Part shown: positions 34,640-46,267 of the stretch, one piece after another
How the letters are laid out: the number at the start of each line of letters is the position of its first letter
Position numbering within the stretch: the first letter of the stretch is position 1
Assembly (NCBI GenBank): GCA_948567375.1
Contig: OX419758.1
Coordinates: 51,103,473 to 51,167,472 of the forward strand
From: Lunularia cruciata
Taxonomy: Eukaryota > Streptophyta > Marchantiopsida > Lunulariales > Lunulariaceae
Direction of reading: 5' to 3'
Length of the DNA stretch: 64,000 nucleotides
The notes under the pieces: model-generated
The model's input: the letters and a program-made list of their open reading frames with translations, nothing else
Told to the model about the DNA's origin: nothing
Database searches by the model: none
Made by a program: the position numbers and the translations under genes

Positions 34640-36019
34640 CATGATCATAGGCCCTAGATAACAAATCTGCATTTGTATGTTTCTTCCCTGGTCTATCCTT
34701 AATGGTGTAGTCATACTCAGACAAGAGTATCATCCTTCTTGCTAGTCTCCCTTCCACATTAGGCATGTTGAAGATGTAATTCAAAGCCTGATCCGTGACA
34801 ATGGTGGTTTTCCCTCCAATTAAGTAATGTCTAAACTTCTTGAGACCAAAGATCACTACCAACCCTTCTCTCTCTATGACAGAGTAGTTCTTTTTTGTTG
34901 AAACCATCTGCCCACTAGCATAAGCTATTGGATGATCATGCCCATCTTGGTCTAATTGACTAAGAGTGCATCCTATAGATACATTAGAAGCATTAATGTA
35001 GAGGATGAAAGGCTTACTCCAATCAGGTTTAGCAAGAATTGGAGCTACAACAAGGGATTGCTTGAGTTCCTCAAAAGCTTTGAGAGCCTCCTTGTCTTCC
35101 AAAATCACCATGTATTCTACACCCTCCTTCATGTAGATGGTTAATGCATAAGCCTTGTTGGAAAATGAGAAGATGAACCTCCTATAGTACCCAACCATCC
35201 CCAAGAATTGGCTTAACTTTGTGAAGCTTGAAGGGAATAGAAGGTCTAAGATTTTCCTCACCTTCTCAAGATCAATTGCTATTCCATCCTTGGAGATGAT
35301 GTGCCCCAAAAATAGATCTTCTTCACATCCAAAAATGCACTTCTTTGGGTTGAGTGATGCATTTGCCTCATCCAAGCATTGAAAGACCTTGATTAGGTGC
35401 TCAAAGTGCTCCTCCTTGCTCCCATAGACACAAAAGTCATCAATGAAGTCCCTCATAAATTTTCCAATGAAATGTTCAAATACCTTGTTAATGAACCATT
35501 GGAATGTGTCTGGAGCATTGCAAAGCCCAAAAGGAATGACCTTGAAAGCATAAGTTCCCTGAGGTGTGGTGAATGTGGTGAGTTGTTGATGCTCTGGTGC
35601 AATCTTGATTTGGTTATATCCACTATAACCATCTCCAAAACTATACCTCTCATGACCTGCAACCTCCTCCAAGATCTCATCAATGAATGGTAATGTGTAG
35701 TAGTCCTTCTTGGTAACAATGTTGAGCTTCTTGTAATCCACACGTACCCAAAGCTTGCAATTTTTTTCTTCACAATCACAATTGTAGACACCCATTTTGA
35801 ATTCTCCACCTCAAAGATAAATCCAGTCTCCTTGAGCTTATCAATCTCCTCCTTCACAACCAAAGCTATTGGTGGACTAATACGCCATTGCTTTTGGTAG
35901 ATTGGTCTTGCATGTGTCTCCACCTCTATCTTGTGCTCCTCCAAGGTGACTTCCTTCAGATCCTTGTTACTAAAAGCAAACACATGGATGAACTTGCGGA
36001 AAATCTTGTCAAATCTCAC
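34640..36019 (-). pseudogene. RT-RNase H block of element D (best-preserved part)
   Basis: The longest readable protein in the window. RT runs about 36,019-35,020: IDKLKETGFIFEVENSKWVS, LPFIDEILEEVAGHERYSF, GYSGYNQIKIAPE, IPFGLCNAPDTFQ, FIDDFCVYGS (35,420-35,450), CIFGCEEDLFLGHIISKDGI. RNase H runs about 35,010-34,640: HPIAYASGQM, YSVIEREGLVVIFGLKKFRH, TDQALNYIF, then KKHTNADLLSRA, the usual end. The good preservation relative to gag suggests a fairly late insertion or chance. It is classed as a fossil because the element as a whole is broken. Confidence 0.88.
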
Positions 36020-37040
36020 CTTCTACTCCTTGGTAACATTTGGACCATACTTGAGGGTAGATAACCTCCTCTCTATCTCCTCAATTGTCAATGGTGATTT
36101 ATCTGGGTCCTTCAAAACCTTTGGCTTAGGTGCAAAATCCATAGCACACAAGAGATACACACTTAAATCAGATTCAGATTCATCTTCCTCCGTGGAAGTC
36201 TCCTCTTCCATGCTTGTGTCCACACCTAAAGCTCCTTCTTTAGAATCTGAATCCCAATCATCAAAAGATGGTGTATCTGGATGTGAAGTGTTGGTGGTGT
36301 TACTCACAAGAACTATGACCCTATGGTTTGATGGCCCAATCCTCAAGAACCTTTTTGCCATTGATCAATTGTGCATGTTGCTTTCAACCATGCTTTCCAA
36401 GAAGTAAATCATAGCTTGAATCCTTCAAAACTTGGAAAGTCATGAGATTTTGAACTCACATAATAGAAACTACCACCTTATCCATCACCCCTATTGGTCA
36501 AACTTGTTGCTTGTTTGCCATACTCACTACAAATGTTGAAGGTCAAGAGTGCATCATACTCAACTTCTTCATCAACCTTTTTGACATGGCATTCATTTTT
36601 GATGTTCATCCTTGATGTTGTGACCATTCACTCTCACATCAATCTTGGAGGCATACTCACAAGCCTCCCATGGTGCTGGTTTGGCATCCACCCTCATTGA
36701 TATTGGAGTTTTTGCCTTCTTCTTCCTCTTACTCCTTGTAGATCTCAAACCACCTCTAAGCTCCTTCCTCAAGGTAGGGTTCAAAGCAATCAATTGGCCC
36801 ATTGTGATGTTAGCTTTGTGACTACCAACATCCTCCAAGACATTGTAGTTCCATTGTTGCTTTGTTATCAAGAAGTCCTCCATCCCCAACTTCTTTCTTG
36901 GAATCTTTGTTGTTGATAGTGTTGAGGTGTAAGTACTCCTAGTAGAAATAGGAGTATCCTTGATAGGAGTAAATCCTTGAGAAGAGTGCACATCCTTTGC
37001 AAAATGAGCTCTCCTCTTCTCTTGTGCCAAAAGCTTCAAA
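36020..37040 (-). pseudogene. Protease and linker block of element D (fossil)
   Basis: Contains ITMGQLIALNPTLRKELRGG (about 36,740-36,800), a pre-protease motif also seen in other plant gypsy polyproteins. A DLLLGKHGL-type end of the protease (usually D-x-x-LGRPWL) lies near 36,390, and an acidic linker (EEETSTEEDESESDLSV, about 36,160-36,220) precedes RT. Confidence 0.65.
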
Positions 37041-37189
37041 TTAAGCCTCTTGGAGTTTGACCACTCTCCCTATTCATACTTGCTCTCAAACCACATCTAT
37101 AGATGTTATCCCCTTACCTTTGTTTGGATAAGGAGCCACTTGGGTTTCACTACCTCCCTCCTCCCCTCTATTGGCACCCTTATAACTCC

Positions 37190-38720
37190 TTCCTCCATGG
37201 TAAGTAGAATTTGGGCAATTCTTTTGGATATGGCCTCTTCCTCCACAATTGAAACAATTTCTATCATTGAAATTGTTGGCTGGTTGGCTTCCTCTATATT
37301 GATAGCTTCCTTAACTCCTAGGCCCTCACCCTACATTCCGATCCACCTCTCTCTTCTCCCATAGTTGCACTACATTGATCTTGAGATCTGCAAGTTGTTC
37401 AATGATGGTTTGAAGTGGATCTTTTGGTAGAGATGCAAGAACTAGAGCAACTATTACTTGTGGTGCAACCCTTGCCACCAAAGTATTAGAAGTTCCACCA
37501 TACTTTTACTCAACCCTCCTACAAAATTCTTGGTTAGCATAGCCCCTATGCCAATCATAGTAGTCTCCACATCATCCACACCCTTCCTCAACACTATGCA
37601 AAGTCTAGACTCTAACTTTTCCACTCTTTCCACATAGACTCTCAGTTTCTCTCCATCTCCTTGCTTGAGAAAGGTAACCTCACTCATCAATCTCTCATAA
37701 CTCTCATCAGGAAGAAAGTTCTCAATGAGTGTTGAAGTCAAACTCTCCCAAGTCTCTTCTTACTCATCTCCCCTCTCTTCCTTTTGGTATTTAGACTCAT
37801 ACCATGTAAGTGTTGCATCCTCAAAGAAACCTGGTAATAATGAGGCCCACTCATTCTTCCTCCTCTCATTGTTTCCTATGCAAGCTCTCTTGAATTCTCT
37901 CACAAAATCCTCCATATCTTCTCCATCCTTGCCAAAGAAAACTTGAAGTTTCCACATCTTAACCCCTCACTATCTTTCTTTTCTCTCAATTTTTTTTTAT
38001 TTTCTCACTCTATAACTAATAGAGTATATACAAGACTAATACCATTTGAGAGTAATCCACTCTAGGGAACACAAAAGGTTCAAGGTGCTCCAAGATTTCT
38101 ATAGCAATATCAAATCCTAGAGTGCATATTAATCAAACTCGCATGGATAGTTTATCCATAAGTTGAAAGATTGTCTCCATCACTAATCTTGAGAATTTAT
38201 TGATGAAAGTGATAATATTTCTATAGTTGTACTAAGACTTTATCCAAGATCCTTCACCAAAGTCTCCAAAAGTGCTTTTACTCCACTACACTCATGTCCT
38301 TTTGGAAGTCCTTCCACTCCACAAACCTCACACAACTCCTTGGTCTTAGATCTTCTCCCTCCCACTCTTGGTGAAAAAGGTCCTACATGCAAACCCAACT
38401 CAAGTAAGCCTCCCATTTCCCTCAGTCTCTTGTTCTCAAAAGTCAATGGACATGAACTTGCCTTATGTACCTTCTTTCCATATATAAAGCACTTTGGCTC
38501 ACTCTTTTCTCCAAGTGGTGTAGTTTTTGGATCCTCTCAACACTCTCTTCAAATTCCAATCTAAACTCTCTTTTCCTCAAATCCACCCCTATAATCACCT
38601 CAAACCCTTGGGTAACCTTACATAGCCTCAATTTTATTCTTGGTGACCCTCCATGTTCCCAAGATGAGTCTAAACACTCAAACATACTTTTTGTTGCTCT
38701 CACACTCCTCATGCATGAGA
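37190..38720 (-). pseudogene. gag block of element D (fossil)
   Basis: Retrotransposon gag with MWKLQVFFGKDGEDMEDFVR and ASLLPGFFEDATLTWYESKY (about 37,780-37,957), then FLPDESYERLMSEVTFLKQG and KLRVYVERVEKLESRL downstream. A perfect CCHC zinc knuckle (CFNCGGRGHIQKNC, about 37,220-37,262) follows. It is unlike the gag of the chromoviruses in this window. Confidence 0.8.
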
Positions 38721-39474
38721 TCTAAACTCTAAAGAATTGACCCTGCCTCACAATGTCACTCAAATCTCTCAATTAGTATGTCATAGTCCTTTGAAAATTT
38801 TCACACTTGATCAAAACTTTAGGACGTCTCTCCTTGCAAAGTTTCAGATCTTTTTATTGAGGCATTTTGCCTAGACACTTTTCTATTCAACACACATATT
38901 TCAGATTTGGTCTGAAAACCACCCCCCCCCCCTCTCTTTATAAACTCATAACTCCCTACACAAGAAAGATCTCTTTCTAATTTTTGTGTCATAAGGTATA
39001 ATATAATGCACTGAATTTTCTTGGAAAGTTTTAGAAAAATGCACTAAAAATTGAACAAATGGCAGACTCTGTACAATGTTCTAGAGAGCATGTAGTTGCA
39101 GAAGCAATTTACCTTATCAACTTAAAAAAATTCTAGTTTAGTGCGCATAGTGTGCTAACTCAAGGATAACCCAAGCTATCCGGTGTAGAAATTTCAAGTC
39201 TAGATCTCAAACTTGAGATTTTGCCCCAAATCACCGTAATCCCCCAGATCTACAATCCACCTCACACAATCTCCCCAAATCCTCTTATGTGTACAAGATG
39301 TACAAAATCACCTCAAAGACATCATTATGAACTACAAGGTATACAAATGGGTCTTGGTTCTCTAACATAAGTTCAACTATCTACTACCCTAATGTTCTCT
39401 CCAAGTGAGCTCTCATAGCCTCCTTTTGCCTAATGTAGAATTGAATGCGGGACATTATCTTGCCTTCTAGAGAG

Positions 39475-39492
39475 GTCTCGGCAATAGAACCA
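39475..39492 (-). other. Putative primer binding site of element D
   Basis: Minus strand TGGTTCTATTGCCGAGAC, beginning about four bases inside the 5' LTR. It is not the tRNA-Met site. The TTGCCG core recalls the primer sites of Athila-type elements, but I cannot name the tRNA. Confidence 0.45.
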
Positions 39493-39496
39493 AAAG

Positions 39497-40186
39497 CGTG
39501 AGCCGGCCTGTCTCTCACTCAAGATGAACATCTAATGGCTATTATGTTAGTGCACCATGGCCTAAGAAGGCAAGGAACCCCAACTCCATCATACGCCTCC
39601 AAGGCTAACACTCCAAGATTCAAGACATTACTCACTAGAGAACTCAATGAGAGAGAGATAACTGTGAATCAAAGGATGACAAGTTCCTCCTCACCCCTAG
39701 TTTATATACATGTGAAATTGATACACAATAAAGTTACTAATTACTGAAGTAACTCAAGTTACTAGGCTAAAAGTCAAATAAAGTCAAAAAGCTAAAGGAA
39801 TGTCCATACTCATGGGAACATTCTACTAAGCATGTGATCTTATATTGACCCAACCACTAAGTTAATGATTCCTTCACATGGGCTATCCTTGGACTATAAA
39901 AGAATCCAAAACAAAAAGGCTTGTGGGTCCAAGAGTTCTCAACTCTTTCCTCAAAGCCAAACACCTAAGAATAATACCAAGCCAATACACTAGAATCCAA
40001 AGTAGTGGTGCTCATCTTTTCCACTTCCTCTAAAGGGAGGTTCCCTCTATCTTAACTATGAATAACTTAAGCTAATCATGACTACTATAGAATCATCCTT
40101 TATCTCCATATAAATAATATCTCTCAAGTATTTGTAATACCAAGCTAAATATTATAATACCACACATATGCACAAATGGTGTTACA
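39497..40186 (-). repeat. 5' LTR of element D
   Basis: On the plus strand it runs CGTGAGCCGGCC to TGGTGTTACA (690 bp). The complement of the TATA box is at 39,701-39,708 (tttatata). Confidence 0.9.
39701..39708 (-). promoter_or_regulatory. TATA box in the element D 5' LTR
   Basis: TATATAAA on the minus strand, conserved in the other two LTRs of this family (6,774 and about 33,102). Confidence 0.55.
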
Positions 40187-41816
40187 GACCACAAATCTCT
40201 AGTCTACCTTGAGATATAGAAAGATCTGTCTTGTTGACAAATTTGGTGAGTAAAGTGGAGACAATGATTCAGCATGATGATCACATATTGTGGAAGGCAA
40301 GAAGAAACTTGTAAATGCATTCACCATAATGCTTATGGTGAACAATCTAGTGATAGAGGTCAAGATGAATCCAAAATTTTGGCCAAGGATTCTTACTACT
40401 ACAAAGGTTGACCCATAGATTATAGGAGGTCAATCATCCAAAGGTGTAACCAATACCCAAGGACTCACCTTTCATGATGGCTAGTGATAGATCCTGGATG
40501 CCCTAGACCTAAGAATCACCATCATAGCAAAATGTCATGATTCCATCATTGCAGGTCATATTGGAGTAGACAAGACCAAGATGAAATCAAATGCCATTAT
40601 TATTGGCACAAGATGAGCAACAATATGACGGAGTATGTTCAAAGTTGCCTAATCTATCAACAAAGTAAAATCTCTACTCAAGCTCTTTCATGTATCCTTC
40701 ACCCCCCCTATACACAACATTAGGAACATGCAAATATGGATCTAGTTTGTGAATTACCCAAGACAACCTCAAGGTTTGACTCCATTGTAGTCTCTGTAGA
40801 TAGACTTAGCAAAATGATTCATGTGTGTAGTACAACCAAGGACATGATTGCTCCATAATTAGCTCAATTGTACTTAATTTTAGTCTTTTCTCACCATGGC
40901 CTATCTTGAGTGCTCATCACCAACCAAGGCACTCAATTCACTAGTTTGTTTCAGAAAACACTCTTTTGCATATTTGAAACTAAATTGGTCATGTCCATGG
41001 TATACAATCCACAAACCAATGGATAAACAAAGTAGGCTAATTGCACTATTGAGGACATGCTACGGGCTTTACCTTAGAGGAGCAAGAAAGGTGAGGCACC
41101 CTACTTCCACTAGTGGAATTTGCTTACAATAATTCCATGAATACATCTACACAAGTCACACCATTCTTCCTCATGCATGGAGAACATGATTTCATACCTT
41201 TAAGCTTGGTAAAGATTTGACCGGTAGCTATAAAGGTTGATGTTATCAACACTTTTGTTTCTAAAATCCAACATGGTATGGAGAATGCTAAGCACAGATT
41301 GCAGATTGTCCAAAATTGACAAAAATAGTATGTAGATGCACATCATAGGCACATGGAATTTAGCATTGGGGATCAAGTCTAGCTGTCTACAACCAACCTC
41401 ATGTTAGTTGGCCCTTGTAAGCTCAAACCTTGTTTTATTGGGCCTTTTCCTATCCCAAGTAGAATTGGCATAGTGGCCTATCACCTTGAACTACCGCCAT
41501 ACATGAAGATCCATCTAGTATTCCATGTTTCCTTACTATATAGATGTGCACCTTGATTGCACCACTTTCCTTCTATACAAGAAGTTAGACCTTGTCCAAC
41601 AATTATTGATGGCATGGAGGAATATGAAATCAAACACATCCTCCAAAAATGCATATGTGGTACCATTCACATCTAGAATATCTCATACATTGGAAAGGGT
41701 ACCCATTTTATGAGAGAACATGACCCAATAGCTAACTTGACCCATGCACCAATGTTAATGCAATCTTTTGAGCAACAACTTTGCAACAAGGATGTTACAT
41801 TTTAAAGGAAGAGGTT
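40187..41816 (+). pseudogene. RNase H end, integrase and chromodomain of element B (fossil)
   Basis: Resumes B after element D. The RNase H tail lies around 40,190-40,330. The integrase zinc region is near 40,555-40,670, and the DDE-core equivalent is around 40,770-41,340 (MIHVCSTTKDMIA, then MVYNPQTNG-like text). The chromodomain remnant is around 41,610-41,730 (EEYEIKHILQKCICGT), followed by LTHAPMLMQSFEQQL. A polypurine-like aaaggaagaggt abuts the 3' LTR. Confidence 0.8.
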
Positions 41817-42356
41817 TGTAATATCTGGGAGGATGATTAATTTGATATTCTAAGTAGATCAGATGGAGGTGTCACAAAAAGATTATTTCCACCAATAAGG
41901 AAGGGACCATAAACATAGAAAAATTTAGAGCTATTTTTGGAGGTCTAAACGGATGAATTAGGCTAAAAAATTGAAAGATGTCTCTTCTTAGAAGAGAAAG
42001 CATTGCCTACTCCCCCATGTTTGTCTCATTGAGAGCTTTCCCATGGTACCTCACCCACACTATTTTGAGCTTCCTACAAAAACATTCCCCAAAGATTCCC
42101 TTAGGTCAAACTTGTTTGACCAACCAAATAGGACAAGGATCAACATGTCACCCATCCATGCAACTAATCTAAGGGTGGAGCTCATTAACATGTCACCAAT
42201 CCATGTATCTGATCCAAGGGTGGAGCTCACTTTGAAGGGGATCCTCTCTACTATATAATAAAGGCAAGGTGCTCCATCAGAATATTGAGTGCTCAAGCCT
42301 TGTGTTTTTTTCTCTTGTGTTTCTCTTGAGAGTTATCCTATCCTTGGGACATTATA
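41817..42356 (+). repeat. 3' LTR of element B
   Basis: 540 bp, TGTAATATC to ATTATA. Partner of 22,219-22,811. It lacks about 45 bp near its start relative to the 5' LTR. Followed by GTGGC, near-match of the left duplication GTGGT. Confidence 0.85.
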
Positions 42357-42640
42357 GTGGCAAAGACATTTGCCTTGCATTCTAGCTCTTGGAAGCACTC
42401 AAGGAATTGACTCTTGATTGTTGGTGAGTCCACCTCATTATTAGGATTTTGACTTATATGCATATACCAATTTTGGCCTTCTTCCTTAACAAGCTTGGAA
42501 GTATTTGGAGGAGTCAACATTTGCATCTCCCCTATTAGCTACAAAGATTGACTCAAATTCCTTCATGAAAGTGTCAAGGTCTCTATCCTCTTAAACTTTT
42601 GATAGCTGTGTAGTGTGAAGGGTGCATAATGTGCCATTAA
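42357..42640 (-). pseudogene. gag-like fossil, proximal part (target of element B)
   Basis: Minus-strand reading VKEEGQNWYMHISQNPNNEV and TIKSQFLECFQELECKANVF, the pattern of a retrotransposon gag (W-Y-x-x-L and F-L-x-x-F spacing). Its continuation lies at 21,760-22,218 beyond element B. Confidence 0.5.
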
Positions 42641-42745
42641 CACAAGGACAAAGATAGGAATAGGAGTGGGGAAAAAACTTGCAAGACAAAAGTGAAATAA
42701 ATTTCAATCAAGCATCCAACTAGGAAAGCTTTCCTCTTTGACTAG

Positions 42746-42750
42746 GTTAG
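42746..42750. repeat. Target site duplication (solo LTR), left copy
   Basis: GTTAG, repeated exactly at 43,436-43,440. Confidence 0.9.
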
Positions 42751-43435
42751 TGTAATACCAATAGCTAGACATATTATCTAGAGGTGAAAATTGGCTTGGT
42801 AACATCTGGAAGGATATTATGTATGAACGGCTAGGTAGATAAGATAGAGGTGTCACTAAAAGAGTACTTTTATTAATAAAGTAGGAGCAAAAACAACAAG
42901 AAACTTTAGAGTCAATTTTGGAGGCCTAAATAGATGAATTAGGCCTCAAAAATATGAACATTTCTCCCCCAAGGATAAGGGGTAGTTTAGGGTTTGGGGT
43001 TTAGGCCTCAAAAATATGCAGATTTCTCCTCCAAGGATAAGAGGGAGAAATCTACACATTCATACCTCCATTTTTGAGAAATATTCCACTCTCCTTGTTT
43101 GTCTCATTGAGAGCTTTCTAACAGTACCTCACCCACGTGATTCTAAAATTCTTATAGGAATATTCTATAAATATTCCCTCTAGTCAAAGATTGTTTGACC
43201 AACCAAATAGGATCAGAACCAACATGTCACCCATGCAAGCAACCAATCTAAGAGTAGAGAAACTGACATGTCCCCTATCCATGTATTTGATCATAGGGTG
43301 GAGATTCCTTCAAGGGAATCTTCTTTACTATATAATAAGTCAAGGTGCTCCTTTGGTGCATCGTAGTATTGAGTGTGAATTTTTTTTTTCTTCTCTTGTG
43401 TTTCTCTTAAGGTCTCCTATCCTCAAAAGATTATA
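42751..43435 (+). repeat. Solo LTR of the chromovirus family
   Basis: 685 bp, TGTAATACC to ATTATA, flanked by perfect GTTAG repeats. It has a single U3 repeat, like element B. It contains a local duplication of the 'gcctcaaaaatatg-a-attt' segment (about 42,944-43,040), between whose halves lies a telomere-like stretch. Formed by recombination of a full element's LTRs. Confidence 0.93.
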
Positions 43436-43489
43436 GTTAGACAAAGATTTGTTATGATCTAGTTCCTTTGAGTTTTGCAAAGGATGATT

Positions 43490-44443
43490 CTCTTTTTGCT
43501 CAGTTAAGAAACCTTATTGTAAGATTTGGTGAACTTCTTGTTTGAATGCTCCCAAAGCATAACTGCTAATTGGTTTGTCTTCTCATCTTCTCGTCTTCAT
43601 ACTTCTTCTTGTCTAGCTTCTAGACTTGTAATTCCAGCTCATGTAAGTTTGTCATTTTCATCTTACCTTGAGTTGCCTCCTCCATCATTACCACCAACTG
43701 ATCTTGAACTTCCTCAATATTCTAGATGTTCTTTGTCTTCATTTCTTTGGAGTTGTTGTTTAATGCTTCCATTTCCTTAGTCACATCCTTCAATATTCAA
43801 GGTCTATGCTTTGCCCTCTCCTCCTTCACCTTTGTAAGTTCTTGGGCTAGACATCCAAGTTGGCCACCTCTTTCCTACACTTACAAGGTAACCACTCTTA
43901 TTTTGGTGGTTTTCAACTCTCCCCTAATGCTAACCATTTCTTCGTCTCTTGCCTTGAGCTACTCTTTGTACCCTTGTTGCTTCTGCTTGTGGTCAAGCTA
44001 AAGAGATCTCATGAACACAAGCAGAAGCACCAAGGGTTCAAGGTGACCTCTCCTTTGTCTTCAATGTGCACCTTCCTTTTGGTCCCTTCCTCCACCTTTT
44101 CTATGGCCTTGTGTTGCCTTTTGGAGTTTTGGTTTCTTGAATTGGGCTAAGAAGCACTTTGGTCCAAATTTGTGCTTCCTCTTCTTGATTGTATTTGGAC
44201 CAGTCTTCTTGATCTCTACTCTTTGGGATTTGCTATAGATTGAGCATCTTTGTACTGCTCTTGGTCTTTTGATTCAGACATTGACTCTTACGAGGTAAGA
44301 GAGTTCTCTTCCTCTCCTTCTTTTTCTCCCTCCAAATCTTCTACTTCTTCCTTCAAAGAAACATCTATCACTTGGGGATTCTTCCTTGATCTCTTGGTTG
44401 TGTTTCAAGATCTTGATGGTGTTGATCTCTTCTTCTTGACCAT
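43490..44443 (-). pseudogene. Coiled-coil, charged N-terminal region of the gag-like fossil
   Basis: Minus-strand readings show a basic start at 44,443 (MVKKKRSTPSRS), an acidic stretch (SLKEEVEDLEGEKEGEEENS, about 44,290-44,350) and then coiled-coil-like pieces (LTKVKEERAKH, KDVTKEMEALNNNSKEMKTK, EEVQDQLVVMMEEATQGKMK) down to about 43,520. Together with 42,357-42,640 and 21,760-22,218 this looks like one degraded gag-type reading of an unusual design (charged N-terminus, coiled coil, capsid-like part). It is interrupted by the solo LTR and by element B. Confidence 0.45.
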
Positions 44444-46267
44444 GGTAATCCATCTTTGTTCATCGGTAAAAATTTCTTGATTTTTGCATATGTTGCATCA
44501 ATAGCTTAATACTTCCAAATGATAGACTTGCCTTTGGGTTGCAAGGTGAAGTGGTCTACTGGATGCTAGTGGCTTGGGAATTTTCTTCTCTCCTCCTTGC
44601 TCAATAGGTTTAACCCCATGTAGAAATGGATAGCAAGGAGGGCTATCAATGCATCAATTTGTTCAAGCAATTAGAATCATTCTTCTATAATATCTTGTAA
44701 ACAAGAAATCAAGATTACAACTGATCAAGCACAAAATAATGTAGCATTAAGAACTTCAAGTTCAATTTGTCTACTCTTAATAATATAACCAAGAGCTCAA
44801 AAGGCTAAACTCACACACTTTAAGCTCTTTGAGGCTGTAGCTTGAAGTATACTCATAATTGGAAAGACAAGAATAATTTGTCTTAGGGGTAACCTCAACC
44901 ACCTTGACAATGCAAACAATAGTGTCATTGACAAGGACTAGAAAACCTTAATTGCCAATACGGTCATGGTTGATACTCCTTAGCAAACTAGCTAAGACAC
45001 TACATATGGCAGGGTAAATCATAATTTTTACTCTTTTATAATAAAAATTACTTGGTAAGATTAAAATATTTTATTATATAGATATGAGCTACCAATACAC
45101 TTTGTTGCAAATCCAACCATAATATAAGCATATATGATATATTTATGTTAAAGATATGATTCAATAAAAAACTAACCTTTTTTAAGAATTTATAGACAAA
45201 TAAATATTTTTGTAGTTTGTAGCTTTAGGATAAAAGAGTGGAAAAATCTCAACCATTGTATTAATTTCTTTTCACTTTGGATTCCGTTTGTAATACCTTG
45301 GTTCTTCATAAAGAAAAATCCAGTATTTTAAGTATAATTCTTATTTACACTTCCATATTTTATATAAATGGTAAGAGAATTCAATAAAATGAATAAAGAG
45401 TCCTAAGTCACTTTCAACTCAGAAAAAAAAAATTTGATATTTTTAATCAAATATAGGATACTAGAAAATTTAATAAAACAAATTTATTAGAGAATTTTTA
45501 TTTTGATAACTCAGATTTGTTGATAGACTGATGTAAAATATTATTTACATCTAAGAATATGCCTTGCTCAACATTACTTACACATCCACAATAAAACAAC
45601 ACATGTAATAACTCTTTTCTAATTTAGATAAAGACTACTAAAATTTTTTTTACACTTTAGAAGAACTCTTTCAGTATCATAAACTTTAGATCCTCAAATA
45701 TGCTGCTAGCAGATAAGTAACATTGCTTAACAAGTAAAATGAAATTAGCATGTTAGTGGTATATATTGTGCTTACTTTTATGCTTACTACTGCGCTTTTC
45801 CCTCTATATTGTAAAATAGGGCAAAGTGGTTTTCGATGTTGGATTACTCGTTCGAGTTTGAAGTTTCGGACCATCCTTATCTACTTGTAGAGTTCCTTAA
45901 GTTGATAAAGATTCCTTGCTGATATTAAAAAAGGACTTCTTTTCTAATATTATTCCTCCATTCAACATAAAAGTATTCCATAACGCATTTACTGATGCGA
46001 TTTTATTAACTCTGTTCTACATGTACTATTGTATTATTCTTTGGTTCCCATATGAAACTTTTAAAATTGTTATTTCAATCTTAAAATTTCATTTATTTAT
46101 TTTTAATTAAGATATAGAATGATTTCTTCATAAAATGTATAATGGATGTTATAAATAATCCATGTGGAACGTTTAATTTTCAGGTGTCCTCAAAAAAAAG
46201 TCAATGATATTAGGTTTATATGGAAGGCCTTTCATTCATTCCAATTCACACACTACTAGTGTTAGAC
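44444..46267. other. AT-rich spacer, nothing recognised
   Basis: No protein signature on either strand. 45,000-46,200 is especially AT-rich. A possible retroelement leader just upstream of the gag-like fossil (44,450-45,000) cannot be confirmed, since no LTR pair is visible. Confidence 0.5.

Larger units (their letters stand above)
32888..40186 (-). mobile_element. Ty3/gypsy element D, Athila/Tat-like
   Basis: A 7.3-kb minus-strand element of a second gypsy family, inserted in the RNase H region of element B. It has LTRs of 680 and 690 bp (about 91-92% alike by eye) and ordered parts gag, zinc knuckle, protease, RT-RNase H and integrase. No chromodomain was found. RT signatures GYSGYNQIKIAPE and FIDDFCVYGS, and a primer site that is not tRNA-Met, fit the non-chromovirus Athila/Tat side of plant gypsy elements (moderate confidence). 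The insertion point in B is clear (gagatag | accacaaa), but the 4-bp duplication is imperfect (gagt versus gacc). Broken, though the RT-RNase H part is unusually well preserved. Confidence 0.88.
22219..42356 (+). mobile_element. Ty3/gypsy chromovirus B, split by two later elements
   Basis: Plus-strand element with both LTRs, a primer site, gag, protease, RT, RNase H, integrase and a chromodomain-like tail. Its own DNA lies in 22,219-25,857, 32,445-32,887 and 40,187-42,356, about 6.2 kb in all. Elements C and D occupy the gaps. The RT text stops at ...cattcaaaaatagggtgc and resumes after C with a second ggtgc. The RNase H text stops at gtagtggagatag and resumes after D with accacaaatctctagtcta. 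Its LTRs differ by about 15-20% by eye, more than those of C or D, which fits its being the oldest of the three. Broken throughout. Confidence 0.9.

Noticed and set aside
34956-36407. Plus-strand open stretches over 35-36.4 kb
   Set aside because: They overlap the clearly readable minus-strand RT-RNase H and linker of element D and show no family signature.
43526-44480. Plus-strand Ser/Leu-rich open stretches
   Set aside because: They are the complement of the charged coiled-coil reading on the minus strand, which has the more natural composition.
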